Positions 26,183 to 34,115 of a stretch of DNA of 36,996 bases are shown piece after piece. The notes beneath the pieces were generated by a model. It ran no database searches. It was given only the letters and a program-made list of their open reading frames with translations, and was not told where the DNA came from. The stretch covers positions 1 to 36,996 of the forward strand of contig NZ_LOHS01000018.1 in assembly GCF_001642995.1 (NCBI RefSeq), read 5' to 3'. Position 1 is the stretch's first letter. Every line of letters begins with the position of its first letter. The DNA is from Streptomyces jeddahensis. Its GTDB lineage: Bacteria > Actinomycetota > Actinomycetes > Streptomycetales > Streptomycetaceae. Both the position numbers and the translations under genes were made by a program.

Positions 26183-27382
26183 TCAGCCGGCCAGACCTGC
26201 GGTGAGCAGATCGACGAAGCCGACGTCCTCCCTGGCGACGCCGAAGACCTCGGCGCGCAGCAGGGTGCGCTCGGCCCAGGCGCGGTGCGGCTTCACCTCG
26301 TTCATCTTGTTCGTGTACGCGGACCGCAGGACGCCACCGCCGCACCGCTCGGGCCGCAGGATGTCCTGGGCGTCGCTGTACTCCTCGTGGCTGACGACCG
26401 ACAGCGCGTGCACGGGCACCACGTGCGACGGGTGGATGCAGGTCTTGCCGAGGAGGCCGTTGGCCTGGTCGAGGGCGATCTCGCGGAGCAGGCCGTCCAT
26501 GTCGTGCTCGATGAGGGACTCGCGCAGGTCCTCCGCGCGGCCCTCGAGGAAGGGGCTGCGGCGCAGCTGCGGCTTGAACATGCGTTCCTGGAGCGGGAAG
26601 TACTCCCACACCGGGCCGGTCACGGTGAAACCCGTGCCGTCGGCCCTGGCCAGCAGATTGACCACGTCGGAGATCACGGAGGCGACGATCCGCACGTCGT
26701 AGGCGGTCATGTCGGGTGACCTGCGCAGGCCGTACGCCGAGCAGAAGTCGGTGACGCCGAGCCGCAGCGCGAGCACGCGGTCGCGGTACTTGTCGACGGT
26801 GCGGAAGATGCCCGTCAGGGTCTCTACGCGCGTTTCCAGATGCAGCAGCTCCGGAGATTCCAGCACGGGCATCGCGAACAGCCGGATTCCGCTCGCGGTC
26901 TCCGTCGCGGCGAGCGCCTCGAGAAAGGGCACGCCGCGCTCTTCGTTGAACTTGGGGAGGACGAAGCCGGACACCAGGCGGGCCGCGGCGCCCAGGCGCG
27001 TGACGAGGTCCGGGATCTGCTCCGGCACGCGGACCCGGATGAACAGCAGGGGCAGCTCGGCGCCCGCGTCGGGACCGCCGGACGCGGCCGCCGCGGAAGC
27101 CCGCTCCGCAAGGTCCGTGAACTGACGTACGAGGTTCTCCTCGGCGTCCCGGACGTCCGCGTCGCCGATCGAGTCCTCGAGGCACACCACCATGGAGACC
27201 ACGCCCCGGCCCGCCTGCTTGACGATGTCGTCCGCCAGGCGTGGTCTGGTCGCCGGGCTGTACAGGGTCGCGCCGAGGGCCACGGAGAGGATCCGCGCCG
27301 GAGAGCTGGCGGTGAAGTCGCACGGCTCCTGGTGGAAGAGGCGCTGACGCACCTCTGGGGCGATGTGCCCGAAATGACGCAT
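26183..27382 (-). CDS. HpcH/HpaI aldolase, citrate lyase beta-like protein (Ter module)
   Basis: A 399-aa protein of the CitE/HpcH superfamily, TIM-barrel lyases that make or break C-C bonds next to a carboxylate or CoA ester using Mg2+. The characteristic region is ATRPRLADDIVKQ followed by GVVSMVVCLEDSIGDADV, with the metal-binding Glu-Asp. LFIRVRVPEQ and FVLPKFNEERG follow as the next barrel strands. It is longer than CitE (about 300 aa) and belongs to the form linked to Ter operons. The ATG at 27382 has GGGGAG 5 nt upstream. It is the first gene of the three-gene operon. The reaction is unknown; CoA need not be involved. Confidence 0.88.
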   Translation of the reverse strand: MRHFGHIAPEVRQRLFHQEPCDFTASSPARILSVALGATLYSPATRPRLADDIVKQAGRGVVSMVVCLEDSIGDADVRDAEENLVRQFTDLAERASAAAASGGPDAGAELPLLFIRVRVPEQIPDLVTRLGAAARLVSGFVLPKFNEERGVPFLEALAATETASGIRLFAMPVLESPELLHLETRVETLTGIFRTVDKYRDRVLALRLGVTDFCSAYGLRRSPDMTAYDVRIVASVISDVVNLLARADGTGFTVTGPVWEYFPLQERMFKPQLRRSPFLEGRAEDLRESLIEHDMDGLLREIALDQANGLLGKTCIHPSHVVPVHALSVVSHEEYSDAQDILRPERCGGGVLRSAYTNKMNEVKPHRAWAERTLLRAEVFGVAREDVGFVDLLTAGLAG

Positions 27383-27424
27383 GTGACTCCCCGTATCGCC
27401 AAGGTGGCTCGTCGATGGTGGCCG

Positions 27425-27459
27425 GTAATAGTACGTAGAGACCCGTGTCAAGGGTTCCC
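27425..27459 (-). promoter_or_regulatory. Candidate promoter of the Ter biosynthetic operon
   Basis: On the minus strand TTGACA (27451-27446) is followed after 15 bp by TATTAC (27430-27425), a housekeeping-like pair with a short spacer. Overlapping it, GGGAAC (27459-27454) and CGT (27435-27433) stand 18 bp apart, resembling stress (ECF-type) sigma-factor promoters. Either would start transcription about 40 nt before the ATG at 27382. Confidence 0.4.
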
Positions 27460-27569
27460 ACCGGCTATGAAATTCAGGTAACCCGCCCATGTCGGAAGTG
27501 CGCAAGACGGCCTCCGTACCAGGAACCCCCACGTTGTCCCCACGCGCACCGGGAGGGCAGGATGACCGC

Positions 27570-28505
27570 ATGACGCACGCGATGCTGAAGGGGTCGAACG
27601 TCCCGATCAAGGCCACGGCGGTGCGCGCCGTGCTGCGTTGGGCCCCCGGCCAGGGTGTCCCGGACGTAGACGCCTCGGCGCTGCTGCTTGGCGCCGACGG
27701 GCGCGTGCGGTCCGACGAGGACTTCGTCTTCTACAACCAGCCGCGCCACCCCTCGGGCAAGGTCTGGCGGCTCGGCAAGAAGCGGGTGACCGACGGCCTG
27801 ACGGACACGATCCAGACGGACCTGGCGGGGCTGGCCGCCGAAGTGAGCAGGGTGCTGCTCGTGGCATCCGCGGACGACGTGCCGTTCGAGCAGGTACGAG
27901 CGCTGCGCATACTGCTGCACGACGCCGCCGACGCGGACGGTCAGCCGCTCGCGTACTTCGACGTCAAGCCGGAGACGGGCGCGGAGACCGCGCTGATCTG
28001 CGGGGAGCTCTACCGGCGCGGGGACGGCTGGAAGTTCCGTGCGCTGGGTGAGGGCTATTCGAACGGGCTGGTGGGGCTGGCCACGGACTTCGGTATCTCT
28101 GTGGACGAGTCGGAGGGGGCCGGGGAGGGCGAGGCCGAAGCGGGCGCCGCCGCCCGCGGGGTGGAGGCCGGCGCCGCCGCCCGCGGGGTCGAGGCGGGCG
28201 GCGCCGCCTCGCTGCCGCTGCCGCCTGAGCAGGCCGCTGTGCAGGCTGCGCCTGCGCCAGCGCAGACGACGGGTCAGTCCGCGGCGCAGCCGACGACCGT
28301 CCAGCCCCCGCCGCAGCCTGCGCCTCAGCCCGCGTACGGCTATCCGCCGCAGCCCGCGTACGGCCATCCCGGGCCCGTGGCGGCCCAGCCCGCCGCCGCG
28401 CAGGCGGGGCCCGCGTACGGGTATCCGCACCCGGTCGCCCCGGCTCCGGCTCCGGACCCGAACTTCCGGCTGCCGCCGCAGGGGCCGCAGTTCCTGGGCC
28501 GCTGA
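27570..28505 (+). CDS. TerD-domain protein with Pro/Ala/Tyr-rich tail
   Basis: A 311-aa protein. Residues 1-180 are a TerD-like domain: MLKGSNVPI, the Ca2+-site region [26 protein letters not shown], and the closing [27 protein letters not shown] tail of 130 residues follows, rich in Ala, Pro, Gln and Tyr. It contains AGAAARGVE repeats (27-bp period, 28142-28210) and [16 protein letters not shown], and is probably disordered. TerD domains bind calcium and assemble at the membrane during stress. It is transcribed divergently from the lyase-PRTase-HAD operon, sharing a short intergenic region. The ATG at 27570 was chosen at the domain boundary; the GGGAGGG site is 12 nt away, rather far, so the start is somewhat uncertain. 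Confidence 0.88.
   Translation: MTHAMLKGSNVPIKATAVRAVLRWAPGQGVPDVDASALLLGADGRVRSDEDFVFYNQPRHPSGKVWRLGKKRVTDGLTDTIQTDLAGLAAEVSRVLLVASADDVPFEQVRALRILLHDAADADGQPLAYFDVKPETGAETALICGELYRRGDGWKFRALGEGYSNGLVGLATDFGISVDESEGAGEGEAEAGAAARGVEAGAAARGVEAGGAASLPLPPEQAAVQAAPAPAQTTGQSAAQPTTVQPPPQPAPQPAYGYPPQPAYGHPGPVAAQPAAAQAGPAYGYPHPVAPAPAPDPNFRLPPQGPQFLGR
28142..28210 (+). repeat. 27-bp coding repeat in the TerD tail
   Basis: A GCGCCGCCGCCCGCGGGGT core recurs with 27-bp period (28144 and 28171), then a shorter copy, encoding AGAAARGVE twice. Confidence 0.8.
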
Positions 28506-28937
28506 GCGACGGTGTCGCACAGGTCGTAACGTCAACGCACCCGCCGTCGTGGGGTTGTGCCCACCCTCCCCCAGCTACCGCTGGGAGGTGCCCCCAGCCC
28601 TGCGGAACGATTGCCCACAACGGTGAGTGGCTACTGCCGCCACAACGGTGCGACCCGCAGGCGCCGTCCGGACGAAGGGGACGTGGCGGGATGTGCGCCC
28701 GCAGCGGCTGGCGCAAACTGTGGGCTCGCCCTACGACGTACGGCTCGGCGCCAGACCGACGAGGACGTACATCCCGGCGCGGCCCCGACCCACCACCGGC
28801 AGGTGGCGGCGCCCCGGAGCGGAGCCGCAGACGCGCACGCCCCAGCCCACAGCCGAGAGGTGGCGCACCAGCCGACGACGGTCGCAGGCGCGTACACCCC
28901 ATCCCCCGACCGGCGGTGGGCGAACCGCCCACCGCCG
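28506..28937. other. Convergent intergenic stretch without a supported gene
   Basis: These 432 bp lie between two genes facing each other. The first part holds the hairpin repeat (28550-28625). The remaining 310 bp give open frames on several strands with Arg/Pro-rich, repetitive products (for example TGRWRR, AERWRT), but none has a ribosome site or family resemblance. I regard the stretch as non-coding or a decayed gene. An inverted repeat GGTGGGCG-AAC-CGCCCACC (28914-28932) just past the TerA-like stop may terminate that gene. Confidence 0.5.
28550..28625. repeat. Streptomycete-type hairpin repeat (copy B)
   Basis: An outer inverted pair GTTGTG (28554-28559) / CACAAC (28616-28621) encloses CTCCCCCAG, a short centre, then CTGGGAGGTGCCCCCAG (28565-28597). 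The inner part matches copy A at 22706-22743. Elements of this design are frequent between streptomycete genes in my recollection. Confidence 0.7.
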
Positions 28938-29681
28938 TCAGCGGCGGCCCGCCTTCGACTTGTACCCCCGCCCCCACTGCAGCCCCCACCCATAGAGCCG
29001 GTCCAGCTCGGCCTGGAAGCCGTAGACGAATTTCACCTCGCGGCGGACGACGAGTTCGCCCTTGATGTTCTCGATGGAGACCACCGCGCAGGAGCGGGCC
29101 TGCGGTGCCCGCTCGTCGAGGTTGATCTCGATCCGGGGCCCGTTGCTCGGGTAGAGCGTCACCTTGGCGTGCGTACGGTCGAAGGCCGGGGTCTGGTCGT
29201 AGATGTAGACGAACACGAGCAGACGTTTGATGGACTCGCGGTGGTCGAGATTGACGTAGATCGTCTCGCCCGACGGTGAGCCGAACCGGTCGTCGCCGCT
29301 GAGCTTCACGAACGGCGGGGCGTTGAGGGCGCCGAAGAAGCTGCCCAGCGGCTGCACCACGCCCTTGTCCCCGTCCATCAGCTCGTACAGACAGCCGATG
29401 TCGAGGTCCACATTGACCACACCCTGGGTGTGTGCCTGCACCACATCGGGCTGGAACAGCTTGAAGGGATGCCGCAGCCGGCTGCCGCTACGTTGCTTGC
29501 CGATGATGTCGGACGTACGCATCCGCCAGGACAGGTTGATGCGCAGATTGCCGGTGGCCGCGCCCTGTTTGGTGAGCGAGACGGTCGGATTCCGCTTGGT
29601 GAGTTCGATGGAGTTGGTCGCCGCACTGCCCGACTCGAACTGCGTCGAGCGCCCGCGCCACATACCGTCCCAGAAGGACAT
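28938..29681 (-). CDS. TerA-like tellurium-resistance protein
   Basis: A 247-aa protein of the TerD superfamily with TerA-like layout. An N-terminal segment (SIELTKRNPTVSLTKQ, then GNLRINLSWRMRT) precedes a domain with VNVDLDIGCLYELMDGDKGVVQPLG, where the acidic DLD...DGDKG region is the likely Ca2+ site. GETIYVNLDHRESIKRLLVFVYIYD and a basic C-terminus (RREVKFVYGFQAELDRLYGWG ... GYKSKAGRR) follow. TerA-type proteins belong to the membrane-associated Ter complex with TerC and TerD. The ATG at 29681 has GGGGGAG 5 nt upstream. It lies downstream of the TerC gene on the same strand, separated by a hairpin. Confidence 0.85.
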   Translation of the reverse strand: MSFWDGMWRGRSTQFESGSAATNSIELTKRNPTVSLTKQGAATGNLRINLSWRMRTSDIIGKQRSGSRLRHPFKLFQPDVVQAHTQGVVNVDLDIGCLYELMDGDKGVVQPLGSFFGALNAPPFVKLSGDDRFGSPSGETIYVNLDHRESIKRLLVFVYIYDQTPAFDRTHAKVTLYPSNGPRIEINLDERAPQARSCAVVSIENIKGELVVRREVKFVYGFQAELDRLYGWGLQWGRGYKSKAGRR

Positions 29682-29747
29682 ACCGCTCCCCCCATGTTCT
29701 CTGCGTCGCATGCGCCGTGTACGCATGGGCGCCTCATCCACATGACC

Positions 29748-29788
29748 GCGGGGCGGCCCCGAGGACTCGTCCTCGATGGCCGCCCCGC
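29748..29788 (-). terminator. Nested hairpin after the TerC gene
   Basis: GCGGGGCGGCC (29748-29758) pairs with GGCCGCCCCGC (29778-29788), and CGAGGA/TCCTCG pair inside, giving a long stem about 56 nt past the stop of the TerC gene. Confidence 0.8.
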
Positions 29789-29843
29789 AACTGAGCGTTC
29801 CTCACTCCGGCCCGGGTCACACCCGGGAACCGGACACATACGG

Positions 29844-30992
29844 TCAGACCCGGGACGAGACCTCGGCCTTCTCGTCCGAGCCCTCAGCTTTTCCCTCGGC
29901 CGCCGCCAACGCCCGGTTGCGGCGCACCGACGACCAGAACGACCAGCCGATCAGGACGACGCCGATGAGGCCGGTGATGATCTCGTTGATCTCGTACTGG
30001 ATGGTGACCAGCAGGATCACAGCGAGGGCGCCGATGGCGTAGTGCGCGCCGTGCTCCAAGTAGACGTAGTCGTCGAGGGTGCCCTGGCGCACCAGGTACA
30101 CGGTGAGCGACCGGACGTACATGGCGCCGATGCCGAGGCCGAGCGCCATCATCACGATGTCGTTGGTGATCGCGAAAGCGCCGATGACGCCGTCGAAGGA
30201 GAAGGACGCGTCCAGGACCTCGAGGTAGAGGAACATGAAGAACGCGGCTTTGCCCGCGAGTTTGACGGCCGAGACGGGCTTGCCGGCTCGCTTGGCCTCT
30301 TCCTCCTCCTCGTGCTCGCGCTCCTCCTCTTCCTCGAGCTTGTCTTCGAAGAAGCCGGAGAGGCCGCCGACGACGAGATAGGTGATCAGACCCGCGATGC
30401 CGGAGATCAGCACCGTCTGTGCCTTGTCGACGTGCGCGCCGCCGTGCTGGTGGGCGTGGGTCGCGAAGGTCATCGCGGTGATCATCAGCACGATGAGGGC
30501 GATGCAGACCGACAGCATGTCGATCTTGCCGAGCTTGGCCAGCGGTCGCTCCAGCCAGGCCAGCCACTTGATGTCACGGTCCTCGAAGATGAAGTCGAGG
30601 AAGATCATCAGCAGGAACATGCCACCGAAGGCGGCGATCGACGGGTGGGCGTCGGTCACCAGCTCCTGGTAGCGGTCCTTGTCGGTCAGCGCGAGGTTGA
30701 CGGCGTCGATCGGACCGATCTTGGCGCTGACGGCGACGATCACGACGGGGAAGACCAGCCGCATGCCGAAGACGGCGATGAGGATGCCGATCGTGAGGAA
30801 GATCTTCTGCCAGAAGGCAGACATCTTCTTCAGGATTCCGGCGTTGACCACTGCGTTGTCGAAGGACAGCGAGATCTCGAGGACGGACAGGATCGCCACG
30901 ATCCCGAACGCGGTCCATCCCCCGTAGAACACCGCCGCGACCAAGCCGAGCGCGGTGACCGCGAACGACCAGCCGAAGGTTTTCAGAACCAC
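29844..30992 (-). CDS. TerC/DUF475 family membrane protein
   Basis: A 382-aa membrane protein of the TerC superfamily (DUF475 branch) with about nine hydrophobic segments. The TerC acidic-membrane signatures appear twice: SVLEISLSFDNAVVNAGIL in the first part and LEVLDASFSFDGVIGAF in the second, each with the Glu...Asn/Asp pattern thought to carry metal ions. An acidic loop, KLEEEEEREHEEEEEAKR, and a His-rich loop, THAHQHGGAHVDK, separate the halves and could bind metal. TerC is the membrane anchor of the Ter complex, and relatives export Mn2+. GTG at 30992 is the start; its ribosome site is weak (GGGG). Only 74 bp separate it from the upstream TerD, so they may be co-transcribed. Confidence 0.92.
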   Translation of the reverse strand: MVLKTFGWSFAVTALGLVAAVFYGGWTAFGIVAILSVLEISLSFDNAVVNAGILKKMSAFWQKIFLTIGILIAVFGMRLVFPVVIVAVSAKIGPIDAVNLALTDKDRYQELVTDAHPSIAAFGGMFLLMIFLDFIFEDRDIKWLAWLERPLAKLGKIDMLSVCIALIVLMITAMTFATHAHQHGGAHVDKAQTVLISGIAGLITYLVVGGLSGFFEDKLEEEEEREHEEEEEAKRAGKPVSAVKLAGKAAFFMFLYLEVLDASFSFDGVIGAFAITNDIVMMALGLGIGAMYVRSLTVYLVRQGTLDDYVYLEHGAHYAIGALAVILLVTIQYEINEIITGLIGVVLIGWSFWSSVRRNRALAAAEGKAEGSDEKAEVSSRV

Positions 30993-31066
30993 TGGCTACC
31001 CCATCGTGTGTTGGAGGGTTACCCCCGGGTGAATCCGGAGAGTGATTCCCCCCGCCGTACCCGGCT

Positions 31067-31642
31067 TTACGAGACGTTGACCCCAAAGTCTAGAGCGATG
31101 CCGCGAAGTCCCGACGCGTACCCCTGTCCGACGGCCCGGAACTTCCATTCCCCGCCGTACCGGTAGACCTCGCCGAAGATCATCGCGGTTTCCGTGGAGG
31201 CGTCCTCGCTGAGGTCGTAGCGCGCGAGCTCTTGGCCGTCCGCCTCGTTGACGACGCGGATGAAGGCGTTGGTGACCTGGCCGAAGGTTTGCCCGCGGTT
31301 GTCGGCCTCGTGGATCGAAACCGGAAAGATGATCTTGTCGCAGGCGGCGGGAACCTTGGAGAGGTCCACCAGGATCGACTCGTCGTCGCCGTCGCCCTCA
31401 CCGGTCAGGTTGTCGCCGGTGTGCTCGACCGAGCCGTCGGGGCTCTTGAGCTGGTTGTAGAAGATGAACCACTCGTCGCCCAGCACACGGCCGCCGCTGC
31501 ACAGCAAGGCGCTGGCGTCGAGGTCGAAGGGGGCTCCGGTGGTGGAGCGTGCGTCCCAGCCCAGCCCGATCATCACCTTGGTGAGGTTCGGTGCGGCCTT
31601 GGAGAGGGAGACATTGCCCCCCTTGGCTAGCGTGACGCCCAT
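31067..31642 (-). CDS. terD: TerD family stress protein (copy 1)
   Basis: A 191-aa TerD protein of exactly the usual length. The family motifs are [15 protein letters not shown], the Ca2+-binding [47 protein letters not shown] and the closing [17 protein letters not shown]. TerD binds two Ca2+ ions and gives resistance to tellurite and other envelope stresses. It lies immediately upstream of TerC, and the next gene upstream encodes a close paralogue. The ATG at 31642 has GGGGAGGA 8 nt upstream. A Cys pair region (LLCSGG, PAACDK) distinguishes it from copy 2. The gene symbol follows family naming. Confidence 0.92.
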   Translation of the reverse strand: MGVTLAKGGNVSLSKAAPNLTKVMIGLGWDARSTTGAPFDLDASALLCSGGRVLGDEWFIFYNQLKSPDGSVEHTGDNLTGEGDGDDESILVDLSKVPAACDKIIFPVSIHEADNRGQTFGQVTNAFIRVVNEADGQELARYDLSEDASTETAMIFGEVYRYGGEWKFRAVGQGYASGLRGIALDFGVNVS

Positions 31643-31758
31643 GATCTGGTCCTCCCCGAGCTGCTGCGTCTACCGGGGGCGTGACATCGGCGGCCGTACG
31701 CCGCGGGCCCCCCGGACCCCCGACCGGGGGCGTTGGCCGATCGCTTGAGTTGCCGAAG

Positions 31759-31795
31759 CCGTCCGGCGCCGCACGCGGTGTGCGGCGCCGGACGG
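31759..31795 (-). terminator. Strong hairpin between the two TerD genes
   Basis: A perfect 16-bp stem, CCGTCCGGCGCCGCAC / GTGCGGCGCCGGACGG, with a GCGGT loop starts 20 nt past the stop of TerD copy 2. The two TerD genes are therefore probably separate transcription units. Confidence 0.88.
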
Positions 31796-31814
31796 GAGGC
31801 AGACGTGCCGCGCC

Positions 31815-32390
31815 TCAGACGTTCACGCCGAAGTCCTGCGCGATGCCGCGCAGGCCCGACGCATAGCCCTGGCCGATGGCCCGGAACTTCCACTCCGCGC
31901 CGTGGCGGTAGAGCTCGCCGAAGACCATCGCGGTCTCCGTCGAGGCGTCCTCGGAGAGGTCGTACCGCGCGATCTCCGCGCCGCCCGCCTGGTTGACCAC
32001 GCGGATGAACGCGTTGCGCACCTGGCCGAACGACTGCTGGCGGTTCTCGGCGTCGTAGATCGACACCGGGAACACGATCTTGGTGACATCGGCCGGCACG
32101 CCGGCGAGGTTCACCTTGATCTGCTCGTCGTCACCCTCGCCCTCACCCGTGAGGTTGTCGCCGGTGTGCTCCACGGAGCCGTCGGCGCTCTTGAGGTTGT
32201 TGAAGAAGACGAAGTCCTGGTCGTTACGGACCTTGCCGTCCTCCTTGGTCAGGATGGCGCTGGCGTCGAGGTCGAAGTCCGTACCGGTGGTGGTGCGGAC
32301 GTCCCAGCCCAGGCCGACCATGACCGCCGTCAGGCCCGGCGCCTCCTTCGTCAGCGATACGTTGCCGCCCTTGCTGAGGCTGACTCCCAC
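31815..32390 (-). CDS. terD: TerD family stress protein (copy 2)
   Basis: A 191-aa TerD protein, paralogous to copy 1 with the same length and motif order: [67 protein letters not shown] and [21 protein letters not shown] start at 32390 was chosen because it matches copy 1 (MGVxLxKGG) and GGAGGA lies just upstream; a TTG at 32402 would add four residues. It lacks the Cys residues of copy 1. Its own terminator follows. The pair probably arose by tandem duplication followed by divergence. Expected role: Ca2+-dependent envelope/redox stress protection with TerC. Confidence 0.92.
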   Translation of the reverse strand: MGVSLSKGGNVSLTKEAPGLTAVMVGLGWDVRTTTGTDFDLDASAILTKEDGKVRNDQDFVFFNNLKSADGSVEHTGDNLTGEGEGDDEQIKVNLAGVPADVTKIVFPVSIYDAENRQQSFGQVRNAFIRVVNQAGGAEIARYDLSEDASTETAMVFGELYRHGAEWKFRAIGQGYASGLRGIAQDFGVNV

Positions 32391-32575
32391 GAGTCCTCCC
32401 AATGGTTTTCAGGGGCGGGGAGCCCCCGTCGTGCGTTGGCATCGGATCAACGAGTGGATCCTAGTGACGGGTTCCCGGCCCTCGCAGGCCTTGAGCCCGA
32501 ACAATCCGGGTGTCGGGCCCGGAAACGGGTGGCCGGGACGGTTCGGACTCGGGCGTCCGTGACGCCGGATACGCG

Positions 32576-33034
32576 TCAGAGGTTCTCGAGGGCCTTGACG
32601 TACTCGTTCAGGTCGCGGGCGTCCGGCAGCCCGTTGACGACGGTCCAGCGCACCACGCCCTCCTTGTCGATGATGAAGGTGCCGCGCACCGCGCAGCCCT
32701 TCTCCTCGTCGAAGACGCCGTACGCGCGCGAGACCTCACCGTGCGGCCAGAAGTCGGACAGCAGCGGGTACTCCAGACCCTCCTTCTCGCCGAATACGCG
32801 GAGCGTGAAGGGGGAGTCGTTGGAGACGGCGAGCAGCTGGACGTCGTCGTTGACGAACTTCGGCAGCTCGTCGCGGAGGGCGCACAGCTCGCCGGTGCAC
32901 ACGCCCGTGAAAGCGAACGGGTAGAAGAGCAGCACCACGTTCTTCTCGCCACGGAAGTCGGAGAGCTTCACGGCCTGGCCGTGGTTGTCCTTGAGCTCGA
33001 AGTCCGGGGCCTCGGTGCCGACCTCGATCGCCAT
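32576..33034 (-). CDS. Peroxiredoxin of the AhpE/BCP type
   Basis: A 152-aa thioredoxin-fold peroxidase that reduces hydrogen peroxide and organic hydroperoxides. The active-site motif PFAFTGVC places the peroxidatic Cys at residue 46. A second Cys at 51 (TGVCTGELC) has the five-residue spacing of BCP enzymes, so it may resolve internally rather than work as a 1-Cys AhpE. The catalytic Arg is in SRAYGVFDE...GCAVRGTF. The ATG at 33034 and GTG at 33040 are both in frame; AAGGGA fits either. It is adjacent to the Ter genes, fitting an oxidative-stress theme, and precedes TerD copy 2 on the same strand by 186 bp. Confidence 0.9.
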   Translation of the reverse strand: MAIEVGTEAPDFELKDNHGQAVKLSDFRGEKNVVLLFYPFAFTGVCTGELCALRDELPKFVNDDVQLLAVSNDSPFTLRVFGEKEGLEYPLLSDFWPHGEVSRAYGVFDEEKGCAVRGTFIIDKEGVVRWTVVNGLPDARDLNEYVKALENL

Positions 33035-33105
33035 AGTCACGCATCCCTTCCATGGGGCTGATCAGATGACGCCCACCCTACGCAGTGGGTCGTACCCGGC
33101 GATGC

Positions 33106-33143
33106 GCGAGGCCCCCACAGACGTACGTCCGTGGGGGCCTCGC
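33106..33143. terminator. 38-bp near-perfect palindrome, terminator
   Basis: GCGAGGCCCCCAC pairs with GTGGGGGCCTCGC around the inner palindrome GACGTACGTC with one mismatch pair. It lies 50 nt past the DUF3052 stop and before the peroxiredoxin start. Confidence 0.85.
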
Positions 33144-33193
33144 GGCGGCCGTGCCCGGCCCGGGCAGGGCGAGCTGCCCGGGCCGGGACCGGG

Positions 33194-33631
33194 TCAGCGC
33201 TTCTTGACCGCCGCCTTGGGCGTGACCAGACGGCTGCCGATCCAGTCCTTGCCGACGCTGATGCTCTTGGTCTGGGACAGACCGGCCGTCTGCGCGGCTT
33301 CGTTGATGTCGCTCGCCTCGACGTAGCCCTCGCGGCCGGTCTTCGGCGTCATCAGCCACACCGGAGAACCCTCGTCGATCAGCGTGGTGGCGTCGACCAG
33401 CGCGTCCGTCAGGTCGCCGTCGTCCTCGCGGAACCACAGCAGCACGGCATCCGCGACATCGTCGTAGTCCTCGTCCACGAGCTCGCCGCCGATGACTTCC
33501 TCAATGGCCTCGCGGAGCTCCTGGTCGACGTCGTCGTCGTAGCCGATCTCCTGGACCACCTGCTCGGGCTGGAACCCCAGCCTCGCGGCAGGGTTCGTCC
33601 GCTCCTCCGCGTGGTCCGCGGTCGCGCTCAC
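33194..33631 (-). CDS. DUF3052 family protein
   Basis: A 145-aa acidic protein of the actinobacterial DUF3052 family, function unknown. Typical segments are AARLGFQPEQVVQEIGYDDDVDQELREAIE, DYDDVADAVLLWFREDDGDLTDALVD and SPVWLMTPKTGREGYVE, then a basic end, SRLVTPKAAVKKR. The GTG at 33631 was chosen because the family starts SATADHAEE and AGGAGG lies 8 nt upstream. It is divergent from aceE across 484 bp, a neighbourhood I recall as conserved in streptomycetes; this hints at shared regulation with central metabolism but proves nothing about function. Confidence 0.88.
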   Translation of the reverse strand: MSATADHAEERTNPAARLGFQPEQVVQEIGYDDDVDQELREAIEEVIGGELVDEDYDDVADAVLLWFREDDGDLTDALVDATTLIDEGSPVWLMTPKTGREGYVEASDINEAAQTAGLSQTKSISVGKDWIGSRLVTPKAAVKKR

Positions 33632-34115
33632 GGGTTGCCTCCTGATCATGTTTCCTATGGGGGGTCTCCCCCGGCTCGTGGTGAGCCTGAGGGAAGTCTT
33701 CCAGCCACGCGCGTGCGCGAAGCATTGGCCGTAGTCCACACGGGCCGGACGGATCGCGCAAGTACCCGGCCGTGGAGACCGCCGAAACGGTGACGTTCCG
33801 GGCCGTCTCGCCGCAACTTCAGGCAGCACATCACGCCGCCTGGTGGCCGATGGCCCACTGTTCTGTCCGAGTTTGCCAACTTCGCCCCCACGAGTGCCAG
33901 GGAGGGCCGAACTCCTTTGCGGAACGGCAGTGCACACGGGCGTATCGTTGCGATTTGGACGAGCCCATACGGGGCTGCCGGACAAGCGACTGAGTTACCT
34001 CTCGGTAGAGATGACGTTTCCGTCCCCTAGGTACACGATGGGGATCGGCGCAAGCAGCAGAACCATGCCCCAGCAGTGGCTTCAGACAGTGGCCCCCGGA
34101 CAGTGAAGGAACAGC
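33632..34115. other. Divergent intergenic region between the DUF3052 gene and aceE
   Basis: No gene is supported in these 484 bp. The part near the DUF3052 gene contains GGGGG-TCT-CCCCC (33659-33671). The part near aceE is less GC-rich than the rest (ATCGTTGCGATTTGG, then GAGTTACCTCTCGG, about 33945-34005) and probably holds the aceE promoter and regulator sites, but I cannot assign boxes with confidence. AAGGAA just before 34116 is the aceE ribosome site. Confidence 0.5.

Noticed and set aside
28627..28995. 122-aa plus-strand frame with TGRWRR/AERWRT repeats
   Set aside because: It has no ribosome site or family similarity, its 3' end overlaps the certain TerA-like gene, and the composition looks like repeat-driven noise.
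29430..31166. 578-aa plus-strand frame opposite the TerC gene
   Set aside because: An Asp/Glu/His-rich mirror of a certain membrane-protein gene.
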